From positions 62,001 to 126,000 of the forward strand of contig JAEWQJ010000038.1 of assembly GCA_023399215.1 (NCBI GenBank): a stretch of 64,000 nt of DNA, given 5' to 3'. The notes under the pieces were generated by a model. The model saw only the letters and a list, made by a program, of their open reading frames with translations, searched no databases and was not told the origin of the DNA. Source of the DNA: Methanobacteriota archaeon (GTDB lineage Archaea > Halobacteriota > Methanosarcinia > Methanosarcinales > Methanosarcinaceae). Numbering within the stretch: position 1 is the first letter of the stretch; every line of letters begins with the position of its first letter. Positions 18,248-27,373 of the stretch are shown in pieces. The translations under genes were made by a program, and so were the position numbers.

Positions 18248-19753
18248 ATGAAACTGACTACCTTGAAAACTTACAAGCTTGAAGTTTTCTTTTTATTTGC
18301 TCTGGTTATTTTGAGCTTTTTTACCCTCTCAGGAAATGGAAATGCAGATAATTCTGCGGCAAGCTCTGGGGGAACTTTCTGGCTTCCCTCAACAGTAATG
18401 CAATCAGTAGCAGCATTGTATGCCGTGTTTATTGCTATATTCATACTCTCCCTGCAAAGCAACAGTGATAGTACTAACTCGATTGCCAACCGGATAAAAC
18501 CGCCCCTGAAGATGGTATCCTATACGGCAGCAGGGACAATCTATTTTAACGGACTGATACTGATTGTTTTTAGCTTTGGCTCTTTTTCCGAAGCCAAAAT
18601 GAGAGTTCTGTTAATCTCATTCCTTATTTCAATGGTTCTATCCCTTTTAGCCATTGTTTACACTTCCATAAACTTGCTTAGCAACGTTTCGGGCTTAAAA
18701 ACCTCATCTGAAAAACTAGCATATATTTCGGATCTTCTTAGAGGACAGGAAAGAACCCCCGTTAGCCCACTAAAACAAAGTGAAAAAGATACACATTTCT
18801 GCATCAAAGCCCTAGACGACGAAAATCCGGAGGTCCGAGCAATCGCAGCCGAAGCCCTGGGCCAGGCAAGAGGTCCTGAAGTAGAGAAGGCACTTCTTGG
18901 GCTCCTTGAGGACAAGAATTCCAGAGTAAGAATAACTGCAGCCAGAAACCTTGGTCGGATAGGAACCGAAAATGCAGCAGAACCGCTAATTAAACGGCTG
19001 ACTATAGATAAAGACCCTGTATTCCGAGCATGTGCTATAGAATCCCTTGGAAATCTTAAAGACAAACGGGCAATTGAGCCTGTAATTAAAAGCCTGGACG
19101 ACAAAGTTCCCGAAGTCAGGCTAGTTGCAGCCTGTTCCCTGGGGATTCTTGGTGGTGACAAGGCTGAAGAAGCCCTTATCGGAAAACTGAATAAAAGCTC
19201 TCCGGAATTACAGAAACAGATAATACTGGCTCTAGGAAACTCTGGCAGCAAAAAAGCTGCAGGACTTAACAGTAGAAAAGCCACAGGAGCTCTTATTCAC
19301 AAACTAAGAGATAAGGACCCCGAACTTCGAAAGTGTGCCGCAGAAGCCCTTGGTAAACTTGAAGACCCAGAGTCAGTAGACCCACTTCTCGAATGCCTTG
19401 GTGATACGAATCCTGAAGTAAGAAACGCTGCTGCATATTCTCTGGGAACTCTCAGAGCTGAAAAAGCAACAGACTCTCTTCTGGGAATGCTGACCGAAGA
19501 AGATTCCGAACTCCGAATAACTGCAGTCTATGCCCTTGGGAATATAGGCAGCCGAAGAGCAGTTGATGCCCTTCTAAAAACTCTAGACGACAGCAACCCC
19601 TGGGTCAGGCGGTACGCTGCAGAAGCCCTCGCAAAAATAGGCGATAAAAAAGCAACAGCCCCTCTTGTCAAAAACTTAAACGATCCTGACCCTGAAGTCA
19701 GGTGGGCTACGGCTGAAGCTTTAAGGTTGCTGGATAAGCAGAACTCAAGGTAA
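18248..19753 (+). CDS. membrane protein with HEAT-like (PBS lyase) repeats
   Basis: The N-terminus has about four membrane helices (near residues 14-30, 48-68, 92-110, 118-140). From about residue 177 to the end there are about ten HEAT/PBS-lyase-type helical repeats of 31 residues. The typical unit is (D)PEVRxAAAxALGxLxxxxAxxPLL, for example NPEVRNAAAYSLGTLRAEKA. The cytoplasmic solenoid is probably a protein-docking surface; its partner is unknown. A TATA box (TTTTATATAA, 18211-18220) lies so close to the ATG that the message should be nearly leaderless. A broken copy of its 3' end lies at 20126. Confidence 0.85.
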   Translation: MKLTTLKTYKLEVFFLFALVILSFFTLSGNGNADNSAASSGGTFWLPSTVMQSVAALYAVFIAIFILSLQSNSDSTNSIANRIKPPLKMVSYTAAGTIYFNGLILIVFSFGSFSEAKMRVLLISFLISMVLSLLAIVYTSINLLSNVSGLKTSSEKLAYISDLLRGQERTPVSPLKQSEKDTHFCIKALDDENPEVRAIAAEALGQARGPEVEKALLGLLEDKNSRVRITAARNLGRIGTENAAEPLIKRLTIDKDPVFRACAIESLGNLKDKRAIEPVIKSLDDKVPEVRLVAACSLGILGGDKAEEALIGKLNKSSPELQKQIILALGNSGSKKAAGLNSRKATGALIHKLRDKDPELRKCAAEALGKLEDPESVDPLLECLGDTNPEVRNAAAYSLGTLRAEKATDSLLGMLTEEDSELRITAVYALGNIGSRRAVDALLKTLDDSNPWVRRYAAEALAKIGDKKATAPLVKNLNDPDPEVRWATAEALRLLDKQNSR

Positions 19754-19764
19754 AAGAAAATCCA

Positions 19765-19953
19765 TTATACCTTAGCTTCCTTGCCATGGATGCTGATGTA
19801 CTTTTCCGGGTTATCCTGGAATCTCTTCATGCATTCAAACGAACAAAAATAATAAGTTCTTCCATTGTAGTCACTTTTGTATGTAACATCCCTCTCCGTA
19901 ACATTCATATCGCACACAGGATCAAGCCGTGTTCCACTCCCTTTCATTTTCAT
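19765..19953 (-). CDS. small YHS-domain protein
   Basis: A 62-residue protein with a single YHS domain, a metal-binding fold often linked to copper or other heavy metals. DPVCDMNV and TYYFCSFECMKRFQDNPEKYI carry the three conserved cysteines. Perfect GGAGG 7 bp before the ATG. It is convergent with the HEAT-repeat gene, with only 11 bp between. It may be a metallochaperone; no transporter gene is next to it. Confidence 0.88.
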   Translation of the reverse strand: MKMKGSGTRLDPVCDMNVTERDVTYKSDYNGRTYYFCSFECMKRFQDNPEKYISIHGKEAKV

Positions 19954-20125
19954 AATTTTTCCTCCACTGGTCCGATTATATCATTTTACTCTTTCAAAGC
20001 CGAAATACCGATAGTTTTTCACCCTTCCACACTATATTCCACAAGTTGCTGAGAATAAACCCAAATTACTGATTATTACTATAATATTTAGCAATTTTTA
20101 TATAATTATTTTTGGTAGCGTTTAA

Positions 20126-20277
20126 TCCTGGGTGATATAAACCATGAAGTAAAAAGTGCAACTTCCTACTCTCTGAGAACTCTCAGAGAGGACAAAACAA
20201 TAGTTTCCTTGTCAAAAATTTAAATGATGCTGATTCTGAGATTAGATGATTATACCTACAGCTTTAAGAGTGCTGAA
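20126..20277 (+). pseudogene. decayed partial copy of the HEAT-repeat gene
   Basis: CCTGGGTGATATAAACCATG and the following ACTCTCTGAGAACTCTCAGAG match the parent gene near 19395-19465. CTTGTCAAAAATTTAAATGA matches the parent near 19664, and the copy then follows it to the 3' end (ACAGCTTTAAGAGTGCTG). About 190 bp between these segments is missing, and in-frame stops are present. It is a non-functional fragment left by duplication and deletion. Confidence 0.75.
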
Positions 20278-20374
20278 TTAGCAAAATTTCAGTTAAGTTG
20301 AATATTTTGAGATACATGTGATAATTTATTACAGCTACTTTTTTTCATAACTTTTACTCACACCAGTCTTAAGT

Positions 20375-20540
20375 CCTCTTGAACGAAGTGAGTGAAACGA
20401 AAAGTCATATTCATAAACTGGCCCCCTCTTCAGCAAATTGAAAAATCGTTTATCTCTCCCATAATTCAGCCCTCTTGAGCGAACGAAGTGAGCGAAAAGG
20501 GCACCGTCCTCCCGAGACGGGACTCGGGTGGCGGAACTCG
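20375..20540. repeat. paired CGAAGTGAG repeats and GC-rich hairpins
   Basis: GAACGAAGTGAGTGAAACGAA and, 100 bp later, GCGAACGAAGTGAGCGAAAAG form a direct repeat. CCCGAG(N6)CTCGGG and related copies lie next to the 3' end of the radical SAM gene. On the minus strand the latter can act as a terminator hairpin. The GC content is unlike the surroundings. Confidence 0.5.
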
Positions 20541-20545
20541 GGCAT

Positions 20546-21538
20546 TTACATCCACTCGTAATGCATCAAAACTTCAGGGTTAAAACTCTGCATCAAACTG
20601 TTTTCCGTATATCCAAAAAAGAGGCAGCCACTGCAGTTTTCAACAATTTCCTTTCTGTGTTCTTCCGAGTTTTTCCAGACGCTCTCAAAGCCGTCCCAGA
20701 TCACGTTTCCAAGAGGTTCATTATGCACGCGGCAGGTCTCCAGAGTGCCGTCATGTGTCACATTTATAATAATCCCGCTGGCCCTGCATTTGTAATCCAT
20801 TTTTCCGTCCCTGACCATTTTGAGGTAGGTTTCGGAATTGATTATCGGGTAGCCCTGCTTCTTAAGCTCTATTATGTGGTCAACTGTACATTGGAATTTT
20901 TCCTTATCACGAATTCCGATATCGTTCCAGATCTCCTCACTGATTCCGGGAAACTCGTGGACAGGCTCGAAGGAAACCTTTACTCCCAGCTTATTTGCAA
21001 GCAAAATGAGGGTCTCGATATCGTCCAGGTTTTTTCCTGTGAGCACACAGTTCATCAGGATGGGATTCTTCTTTTTCTGAAGTTTTCTAACCCTGATAGC
21101 TTTTTTTAAACCCCTCAGCAGAGTTTCAAAATCCATCCTGCGAATTTCTTTATAACTATCTACTCCATCCACTGAAACCGAAAGGTAGTCTACATCTACC
21201 AGCTCTTCCGCTCTTTCATAGAGCAATTTTCCATTCGTGACCATGGAAGTGATCATCCCGATTCCTTTGGCATACGCCATAATCTGAGGAAGATCCTGTC
21301 TGAGGAGAGGTTCTACGGTCCAGGCATTGTAGACGCCGATTCCGAATTTTCTAGCGTCGTCCAACAATTTAAAAATTTCTTCTCGAGGTGGCTCTTCTCC
21401 AGTTTTCTTCCAGTACTCACAGAACTTGCAGCGCATATTGCAGCGAGCATTTACACCGTGGGAAAGAACAAAAGGACGCTTTCTTACTCGGATCTGCCAG
21501 AGTGCTCTTGAAGCCAGGATAGGGTCAAATCGGGACAT
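20546..21538 (-). CDS. radical SAM protein with SPASM-like C-terminus
   Basis: The AdoMet-binding cluster motif CNMRCKFC (CX3CX2C, near residue 33) is intact. A barrel follows, with VTNGKLL and YLSVSVDGVDSYKEIRR. The C-terminal part carries further cysteines (KCRASGIIINVTHDGTLETC, ENCSGCLFFG), as in SPASM/twitch enzymes that hold auxiliary clusters. At 330 aa it is similar to HpnH-like and peptide-modifying groups. The substrate is unknown, and no small peptide gene or partner is adjacent. Confidence 0.85.
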   Translation of the reverse strand: MSRFDPILASRALWQIRVRKRPFVLSHGVNARCNMRCKFCEYWKKTGEEPPREEIFKLLDDARKFGIGVYNAWTVEPLLRQDLPQIMAYAKGIGMITSMVTNGKLLYERAEELVDVDYLSVSVDGVDSYKEIRRMDFETLLRGLKKAIRVRKLQKKKNPILMNCVLTGKNLDDIETLILLANKLGVKVSFEPVHEFPGISEEIWNDIGIRDKEKFQCTVDHIIELKKQGYPIINSETYLKMVRDGKMDYKCRASGIIINVTHDGTLETCRVHNEPLGNVIWDGFESVWKNSEEHRKEIVENCSGCLFFGYTENSLMQSFNPEVLMHYEWM

Positions 21539-21830
21539 AAAAATCTCTTATTCATTTTTTTGCAGAAGACTGCGCATTATTCATTATCTTTTCTATTATA
21601 ACCTTTTTTTGGAGAGCTAGTTTGTAACATATTTTTTCGACTCTATCTAACTTACGGACTTATGAACCGAAGCTCGCGGATAATTTGTAAACCACTTTAA
21701 ACCACTTAATACCTAGAGAGTGATCAGATATGATATCAAAGTAAGCTAAGTTAAAGTTATCTGCCAAAAATCGTGTGAAAAATTCTTTGTAAATAAATAA
21801 AAATTGAGTTAACTGCTAATTTACTCATAA

Positions 21831-22454
21831 CTAATTTTGAGTAGACCCAACAGTTACCGAGTTTAAAACTTTTTCAGGATTCCTGTAAGTTATTGCACTA
21901 AGTAAAAAACATATTCCTATAATCGGCGTCACAAAAAGCCAATAAATTCCCACAAAAACTAAAGACTCGCTAGTAGCCGACATATACTTTAATATATCGC
22001 CGAGGAAAAGAATTGTAATAAAACTCAACACACATGAAATTGCAAGCGAAAGAATATTTATTCCATATGAAACTGAAGCGTATGCGTTCATTGAGTCAGA
22101 ATGCCTAAGCAAGGATAAGAAGACAAGTGCCGAGAACAGGGGCAGTAACATCATAAATGCTATCATGAGCTTTTCTGCGCTGCTGATAGGGTCTTTAAGA
22201 AATTCTTTGCCGCTAGAAATAATCAAAAAGTTTACAATAACCAGTACAGCTAGAGAAATACATAACGGAACTGCCAGATACCATCTGGGCAGTACTTTTC
22301 TTGCTTCCAACAAAAAAAGCACGGAACCTAAAAAAGAAATAATGCTCAGTAACTCTATAAAATCAGGGGAAGGGCGAAGTACATAACCCATAAATGGGAA
22401 CCAGAACATCAGAAAGACAGCGGATATCAACGCCAATGCAATTTTTATCCTCAT
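21831..22454 (-). CDS. multi-pass membrane protein, paralog of the next gene upstream
   Basis: About 208 residues with five to six hydrophobic segments (RIKIALALISAVFLMFWFPF, IELLSIISFLGSVLFLLEARK, WYLAVPLCISLAVLVIVNF and others). The family is unknown. The product of the gene at 22706-23335 shares its order and many identical blocks (RKVLPRWYLAVPLC, PIIGICFL, ITYRNPEKVL / ITYKNPGNVL). The start is ATG 22454, with GGGTGAT just upstream; the in-frame TTG 22469 overlaps that site. Confidence 0.75.
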   Translation of the reverse strand: MRIKIALALISAVFLMFWFPFMGYVLRPSPDFIELLSIISFLGSVLFLLEARKVLPRWYLAVPLCISLAVLVIVNFLIISSGKEFLKDPISSAEKLMIAFMMLLPLFSALVFLSLLRHSDSMNAYASVSYGINILSLAISCVLSFITILFLGDILKYMSATSESLVFVGIYWLFVTPIIGICFLLSAITYRNPEKVLNSVTVGSTQN

Positions 22455-22705
22455 AAAATCATCACCCAAAATATGTGATAGGACGAAAATTATAGCCCTC
22501 TTCTCTTTTACAAATGTTGAAAATCATTTTCCGGTTGGAGAGCGACCACACTAATAAGATAAGCATGAGTTTTAAGCATGATCTTCCACCATAAGTATTT
22601 CCATATTTTAGTTCTGTCGCACTCACATTCACAATTGTTGATTTAATAATAGCAGGACTTACGCGGTCAAACTGAGAAATAAACAGTACTGAACCTTTGA
22701 TATAA
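22455..22705 (-). other. spacer between the membrane paralogs with a possible coding remnant
   Basis: A minus-strand frame reads SQFDRVSPAIIKSTIVNVSA then ELKYGNTYGGRS, which looks like a decayed piece of an exported protein. It has no credible start and is followed by low-complexity sequence. It was probably captured between the duplicated genes. Confidence 0.35.
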
Positions 22706-23335
22706 CTAATTTTGAGTAGACTCATCAGTTACCGGGCTTAAAACGTTTCCAGGATTTTTGTACGTTATCGCTCTAACTAAAAAACATATTCCTATAATCG
22801 GCATCACAATAACCCAATAAACATATGGAAAAAAAAGAAGTGGTTCATAAGAAGACCATTTTAAAATTTCCTGGAGTATGAGGAAAAGGGAAAATATCGA
22901 AAAAATACTCGCTACACATGAAATTGCAAGGTATACGTTCATCGAGTCGGGATGTCCATTCAAAGACAGGAAGACTAGTCCAGAGAATGGAGACAGTAAA
23001 GCCGTAAGTATTATCCAAAATATTTCTGCAGTGCTTGTAGGGTCACCAAAAGGAAATTTTTCAACATCAAAATAAATCCAAAAGTTTACGATAACCAGTG
23101 CAAATAAAGAAACACATAATGGGACTGCCAGATACCATCTGGGTAGTACTTTTCTTGCTTCCACCAAAAAAAGAACGGAACTCAAAAACGAAATAATGCT
23201 CAGCAACTCTATAACTAAAATAGGTCTACGAATTAATTGTAATGGACTTGAAAGAAATATATAACCTAATAAAATTGCAATCCAGACCATCATAAAGATA
23301 GCGGACGCCAAAGCCAGCGCTATTTTTATCCTCAT
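22706..23335 (-). CDS. multi-pass membrane protein, tandem paralog
   Basis: 209 residues with the same membrane layout as its downstream neighbour, so the two arose by tandem duplication. Both genes end in nearly the same sequence (TDESTQN / TVGSTQN), and similarity runs a few bases beyond the stop codons. GGTGAT precedes the ATG. Function is unknown; the C-terminal fragment of a P-domain protein lies just upstream. Confidence 0.75.
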   Translation of the reverse strand: MRIKIALALASAIFMMVWIAILLGYIFLSSPLQLIRRPILVIELLSIISFLSSVLFLVEARKVLPRWYLAVPLCVSLFALVIVNFWIYFDVEKFPFGDPTSTAEIFWIILTALLSPFSGLVFLSLNGHPDSMNVYLAISCVASIFSIFSLFLILQEILKWSSYEPLLFFPYVYWVIVMPIIGICFLVRAITYKNPGNVLSPVTDESTQN

Positions 23336-23369
23336 AAAATTATCACCATAAAAATAGGGTGAAAATTGT

Positions 23370-23525
23370 TCACCCTATCAGGTCATAGAATTCGGTTATT
23401 GATCCTTCGTCTCCTGCTGCACTATCTACAACTCTCAGCCGCCAGTTGTGCACATTCTGGAGGCCTTGCACGTGTACTGTAAACTGGAGGTTACTTCCTC
23501 CCTGATGGTCCCATATCTTCTGTTA
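23370..23525 (-). pseudogene. 3' remnant of a P-domain exported protein
   Basis: Read from a stop at 23370, the minus strand encodes IWDHQGGSNLQFTVHVQGL, then NWRLRVVDSAAGDEGSITEF and YDLIG. This pattern (W.L.V.D.A.GD.G....F) is the end of a proprotein-convertase P domain (PF01483). An in-frame TAA lies directly upstream and no start exists. The rest of the gene, perhaps a protease, is gone. Confidence 0.6.
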
Positions 23526-24028
23526 AAAATTACTAATTTCAAAAATCTCCCAAAGTATGCGTAAATCTTACATATACTTGAGACAGTATTGACTTCAGTG
23601 CATAAATTTTTTTCTACTGTTTAAGTTCAATTCAATAAATAAAAATAACTGGTTAGTTTCAAAATTTAAGCTTATAATTTTTTGAAAAGCATACCTTATT
23701 AGCTCTTTATTAGTTTCTTTGAATATTGGATTTTAGAGAATCAATCTTATTTTAGATTAAGAAAATGACTCAAAAAATTTTAATGATTCGTAATAATATG
23801 AGTTTTGGTATCGACTCTCTAATAGCTCTGTTATTGCTTTTAGCCTGAGCAGATTGTGTTTTATAATCCAAACAAATTGGATATTATAACAGAGAATCGA
23901 CTAGAAAAGATAAAGAATTCTACAGTAAAATCAGCTAATTCTACGTTATTAAACTACTACTAAAATTTCTATTGAAAAAAGAGTGCTCGCCGTATGGCGA
24001 GCTTTAGGTATTAAAGTTTTATTTACGT
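23526..24028. other. intergenic region, no gene seen
   Basis: AT-rich, no coding frame. T-rich stretches near 24000 on the minus strand probably terminate the ribosomal operon. Confidence 0.5.
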
Positions 24029-24349
24029 TTATCCGAAGAGAGCACCGAGGCCGGCCATTCCGTCTTCTTCAGAGTGGTCTTCTTCCTTTTCTTCCTCTTC
24101 TTCAACAGGAGCTTCTTCTGCGGCAGGGGCTGCTGCACCTGCAGGGGCTGCTGCGCCGGCTGCTGGAGCTGCGAATGCTGCCTTTGCAATTGCTTCTTCG
24201 ATGTCCACGCCTTCAAGGGCTGCGACAAGGGCCTTTACTCTGGATTCGTTAACTTCGATACCTGCTGCCTGGAGAACGGCAGTAATTGCGTCTTCGGTAA
24301 TTGCTTTACCAGCGTTGTGCAATAAGAGAGCTGCATATATATATTCCAT
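24029..24349 (-). CDS. rpl12: ribosomal protein L12 (P1/P2 stalk)
   Basis: Acidic stalk protein that recruits translation factors. 106 aa: N-terminal dimerisation helices (MEYIYAALLLHNAGKAITED), Ala-rich hinge, acidic run, and the conserved tail EEDGMAGLGALFG. That tail is shared with the P0 protein encoded just upstream (last 16 residues identical). GGTGATT precedes the ATG. Last gene of the rpl1-rplP0-rpl12 operon, 36 bp after rplP0. Confidence 0.97.
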   Translation of the reverse strand: MEYIYAALLLHNAGKAITEDAITAVLQAAGIEVNESRVKALVAALEGVDIEEAIAKAAFAAPAAGAAAPAGAAAPAAEEAPVEEEEEKEEDHSEEDGMAGLGALFG

Positions 24350-24385
24350 CGTTAATCACCTAAGTTTTAATTATCGTAAATTTAT

Positions 24386-25426
24386 TTATCCGAAAAGGGC
24401 ACCGAGACCAGCCATTCCATCTTCTTCGGAGTGGTCTTCATCTTCCTCTTCTTCCTCTTCTTCCTTTACTTCTTCTTTCTTCTCGGGTTCCTTGGCTACT
24501 GCGGCTGCTGCGCTTGCGGCCGCTCCGAGAACTTCCCTCAGTTGGTCATCCACAGCATTTGCATCTTTGTCTGCGGCTTCAGATGCAACGGATGTCATCT
24601 GGACATGAGCTTTTGCCAGTAAGGCATCCATGACTCCAGAATCAAACACAACAGCATTGACACCAAGGTTCTTTGACTCTGCAAAGGCTTTTGCCAGCAG
24701 GGTGTCGATTGTTGCGCTTGTCGGGTATGCAGTGTTAACAGCGAGGTTGAAAGCGCTCTGGGCTGCTCTGGTAATATCAGAGAAGTACTGGCTTTCATCA
24801 ATTGTAAGGAGTTCCGGCTCGTAAATTGCTCCATTGTCATAGACGGCTCTTAAGTCCAGTCCTACAATGAGAGGGTATATCTCCAGCTTTGTAAGCATGG
24901 TTGCGAGCTTCTGCGGGACTGCCTCACCTGCTTTACAAACAACCTTAGTTTCCTTTACTGCAACTTTTCCTGCGTCTATTGAAGCTGGAATTCCTGCACT
25001 CTGGAGTTCTCCGAGAATCGGACCAGGTGGGAAACTGGTAGGCCCCTTCTGAACAATAATGTCCTCAGGAGCTATTGCGCCTCCTTTAATTGGAGAAGGA
25101 GTTTTTGTTTGTTCTAGCACTTTATAAAGCTTGAAGGGACTTTCGTTAGTAAATACCAGAGCAGTCTGCTTGTCAAGGTATTTATTCATCTCGGGAATAC
25201 TTTCTCCGAGCTGGTTTAAAGCCCGCTCAGTAAGGGAGTTCCTTGAGACCTTGAGCACTGCAACGTCTTTAAGGTCCCGACGAATTTTCTGGATTTTGGT
25301 TGCAAGAATGCCTTCGATTCCAACCATTCCAAAGATCTGATGGGACTGAATGAGCTCTATTATATTCTCGACCTCATCCTTTTTCCACTCTGGGACTCGC
25401 TCCGTGTGATGCTTCTCCTCTGCCAT
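24386..25426 (-). CDS. rplP0: ribosomal protein P0 (uL10)
   Basis: Base of the ribosomal stalk: binds 23S rRNA with L11 and carries L12 dimers on C-terminal helices. 346 aa, typical for archaea. The rRNA-binding N-terminal domain (EWKKDEVENIIELIQSH) is followed by KGGAIAPEDIIVQKGPTSFPP, a helical spine, an acidic Glu-rich hinge and the L12-like tail. It begins at the base directly after the rpl1 stop codon, so the two are coupled. Confidence 0.97.
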   Translation of the reverse strand: MAEEKHHTERVPEWKKDEVENIIELIQSHQIFGMVGIEGILATKIQKIRRDLKDVAVLKVSRNSLTERALNQLGESIPEMNKYLDKQTALVFTNESPFKLYKVLEQTKTPSPIKGGAIAPEDIIVQKGPTSFPPGPILGELQSAGIPASIDAGKVAVKETKVVCKAGEAVPQKLATMLTKLEIYPLIVGLDLRAVYDNGAIYEPELLTIDESQYFSDITRAAQSAFNLAVNTAYPTSATIDTLLAKAFAESKNLGVNAVVFDSGVMDALLAKAHVQMTSVASEAADKDANAVDDQLREVLGAAASAAAAVAKEPEKKEEVKEEEEEEEDEDHSEEDGMAGLGALFG

Positions 25427-26068
25427 TTACACCACCCTTTCGGATTTTCCCATAGTTGTCGTAACATAGACTGTTCTCAGGTTGTGCCTGCCTTTATCCA
25501 GGACACGTTCCAGCCTGGACACTATAGTCTCAACGTTTTCGGCAAGATCCTCGGGACTCATGTTCCTTCGGCCGACAGGCACATGGAAAGTGAGCTTGTC
25601 TTTTGACCTCAATCTGATTGCATTTTGCTTGCTCTGGATAAGTTCGCCTATGTCTTTGTTAGGTAAAAGCGGGATAGGCATTTTCCCTCTGGGTCCAAGA
25701 ACAATACCCAAGTTCTTACCAATTGTTGGCATAAACTGGGTTTCTGCAATAAAAAGGTCATATTCGTTTGCAAGAGTCCTGGCTCTGGTTTTATCAGCCG
25801 CCAGTTCATCGAGCTCAACATCAGAAATAACATACGCAGCACCGGCAGCCTTTGCTCTGAGGCCCACATCACCTTTTGCAAAAACACCGATCTTCAGTTC
25901 TTTTCCGAGCCCGTGAGGAAGAATTACTTCTTCATCGACTCTGTTCTTTGGTTGGTTCATGTCAAGATTCTTCAAGTTAATTGCCAAATCCACGCTTTCA
26001 GAGAAATTGCGTTTTGGCGATTCTTCAAGTACTTTCTTGACAGCTTCCAGTATACTTTTTTCTGCCAT
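25427..26068 (-). CDS. rpl1: ribosomal protein L1 (uL1)
   Basis: Binds 23S rRNA at the mobile L1 stalk and aids tRNA release; in methanogens it also represses its own operon by binding the mRNA leader. 213 aa. The family core is intact: LGPRGKMPIPLLPNKDIGEL and the N-terminal KNLDMNQPKNRVDEEVILPHG. GAGG precedes the ATG. The 241 bp between this gene and rpl11 probably holds the promoter and the L1 regulatory target. Confidence 0.97.
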   Translation of the reverse strand: MAEKSILEAVKKVLEESPKRNFSESVDLAINLKNLDMNQPKNRVDEEVILPHGLGKELKIGVFAKGDVGLRAKAAGAAYVISDVELDELAADKTRARTLANEYDLFIAETQFMPTIGKNLGIVLGPRGKMPIPLLPNKDIGELIQSKQNAIRLRSKDKLTFHVPVGRRNMSPEDLAENVETIVSRLERVLDKGRHNLRTVYVTTTMGKSERVV

Positions 26069-26309
26069 CTTGTTCCTCCCCGTAGTGTTTGAACTTACAT
26101 GTTCAAGCAGCCTTTTCGGCTTACTACGGTTGGTCTTAGGGCTTTCCCATTAATCCGGATATTCTGTCATTCTTAACGATAAGCCACTAGTAACTGTCTT
26201 TTTTATATACTGCAATGATATGCAAGGTTCTTGAGCTATTAGTGCTATCCAATTTAAAACTATTGGTGATGACGAAATTTCGGATTAAGTAATAAAGGGA
26301 TGAGAAGGT
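26069..26309 (-). promoter_or_regulatory. promoter and leader of the rpl1 operon
   Basis: The minus strand carries a TATA-like box (TATATAAAAA, about 26196-26205 on the plus scale) about 130 bp before rpl1. The leader is long and partly self-complementary. L1 autoregulation through such a leader is known in Methanococcus; here it is an inference. Confidence 0.4.
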
Positions 26310-26795
26310 TTACCACTCCTCACCAGCAAGCAAATCATCGAACTTGCCCTGATCAAGTGCCTTCTGGCTGTCTACAGCCTTAGCTCCCTCTACAGTCACA
26401 CCCATAGGGACACAGGTACCCATTACCTCTTTCATTGTTGCCTTGAGATCATAGGAAAGTACATCTTCCTTTTTCATCCGGGCGATCTTTGCGACCTGCG
26501 GAATACTGATGTCTCCAACAACTTCGCTTCCTGCATTTCCTGACCCTTTTTGAATCCCTAACTCTTTCATAATCAGGGATGCAGTGGGTGGAGTGCCTAC
26601 TTCGATCTCGACATTTTTCTTGTCGTCAACAATTACTTTTACAGGAACCTGCATACCATTATAGTCCCTGGTTTTTTCGTTGATCTTTTCGACAACTTCT
26701 TTTATGTTGACCCCGAGAGGACCAAGCGCCGGACCTAAAGGTGGTCCAGGATTTGCTTTTCCTCCGGGGACAAGTGCTTCAACAATACTTGTCAT
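26310..26795 (-). CDS. rpl11: ribosomal protein L11 (uL11)
   Basis: Binds the GTPase-associated rRNA with P0. The start is ATG 26795 (MTSIVEALVPGGKANPGPPL), preceded by GGTGA; an earlier in-frame start at 26846 would add 17 unlikely residues. The N-terminal domain has PPLGPALGPLGVNIKEVV, and the C-terminal rRNA-binding domain has the KIARMKKEDVLS block. 161 aa. It follows spt5 on the same strand after 119 bp. Confidence 0.96.
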   Translation of the reverse strand: MTSIVEALVPGGKANPGPPLGPALGPLGVNIKEVVEKINEKTRDYNGMQVPVKVIVDDKKNVEIEVGTPPTASLIMKELGIQKGSGNAGSEVVGDISIPQVAKIARMKKEDVLSYDLKATMKEVMGTCVPMGVTVEGAKAVDSQKALDQGKFDDLLAGEEW

Positions 26796-26914
26796 CTGAG
26801 TCTCACCGGTTTTTAGTATAATGTTTGTAGATCTGTTTAGATCCACTTTAAGTACTGGTGATTTTATTTATTAATAAGCTGGAATTTTAGGTATTTTTCC
26901 ATCTCGCTGTGACT

Positions 26915-27373
26915 TCACTCGTTCTCTTTTTTCAGTATCCTTACAGTATCGCCACGAATCGTGATGGGAATCGGGACCACAGCATCGAACAGTTCCACAG
27001 TAATTTCCTCATGCCCTTCATCAACCCTTTTAACACGGGCTTTCTCGCCTTTAAAGGGTCCTGAAGTGACCTCAATTATAGCCCCTTCCTTGATCCCTGT
27101 TACTGTTGGTTTGGGTTTAAGGAAATGCTCAATTTCAGCAATTGAAGAGCTCCCTTTCACAAGAGCCCTTGCATGGGGAATAGTCTGGATTGCCAGTTCT
27201 ATAATTCCGGGTTTAGGAGCCTCGACCAGGACATATCCTTTTAGCTCATCAGGAGCCAAAATTGCCCTTATATCCAGCTTCTCCTTTTTCGAAACCCTGG
27301 CAAGGGCTGTTGCAACCGATCTTTCTTGGTTTGCCGTAGTTTTGATTACAAATATCTGGGAATCCTCACTCAT
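26915..27373 (-). CDS. spt5: transcription elongation factor Spt5/NusG
   Basis: Clamps RNA polymerase on DNA together with Spt4. The N-terminal NGN domain (FVIKTTANQERSVATAL) is followed by a KOW domain (IIEVTSGPFKGEKARVKRVD). 152 aa. ATG 27373 overlaps the stop codon of secE (ATGA arrangement), so translation is coupled. The position between secE and rpl11 is conserved in archaea and bacteria. Confidence 0.96.
   Translation of the reverse strand: MSEDSQIFVIKTTANQERSVATALARVSKKEKLDIRAILAPDELKGYVLVEAPKPGIIELAIQTIPHARALVKGSSSIAEIEHFLKPKPTVTGIKEGAIIEVTSGPFKGEKARVKRVDEGHEEITVELFDAVVPIPITIRGDTVRILKKENE

Noticed and set aside
20528..21109. Plus-strand 193-codon frame opposite the radical SAM gene
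   Set aside because: The minus strand holds a full radical SAM protein with its cluster motif; the opposite frame is a shadow.
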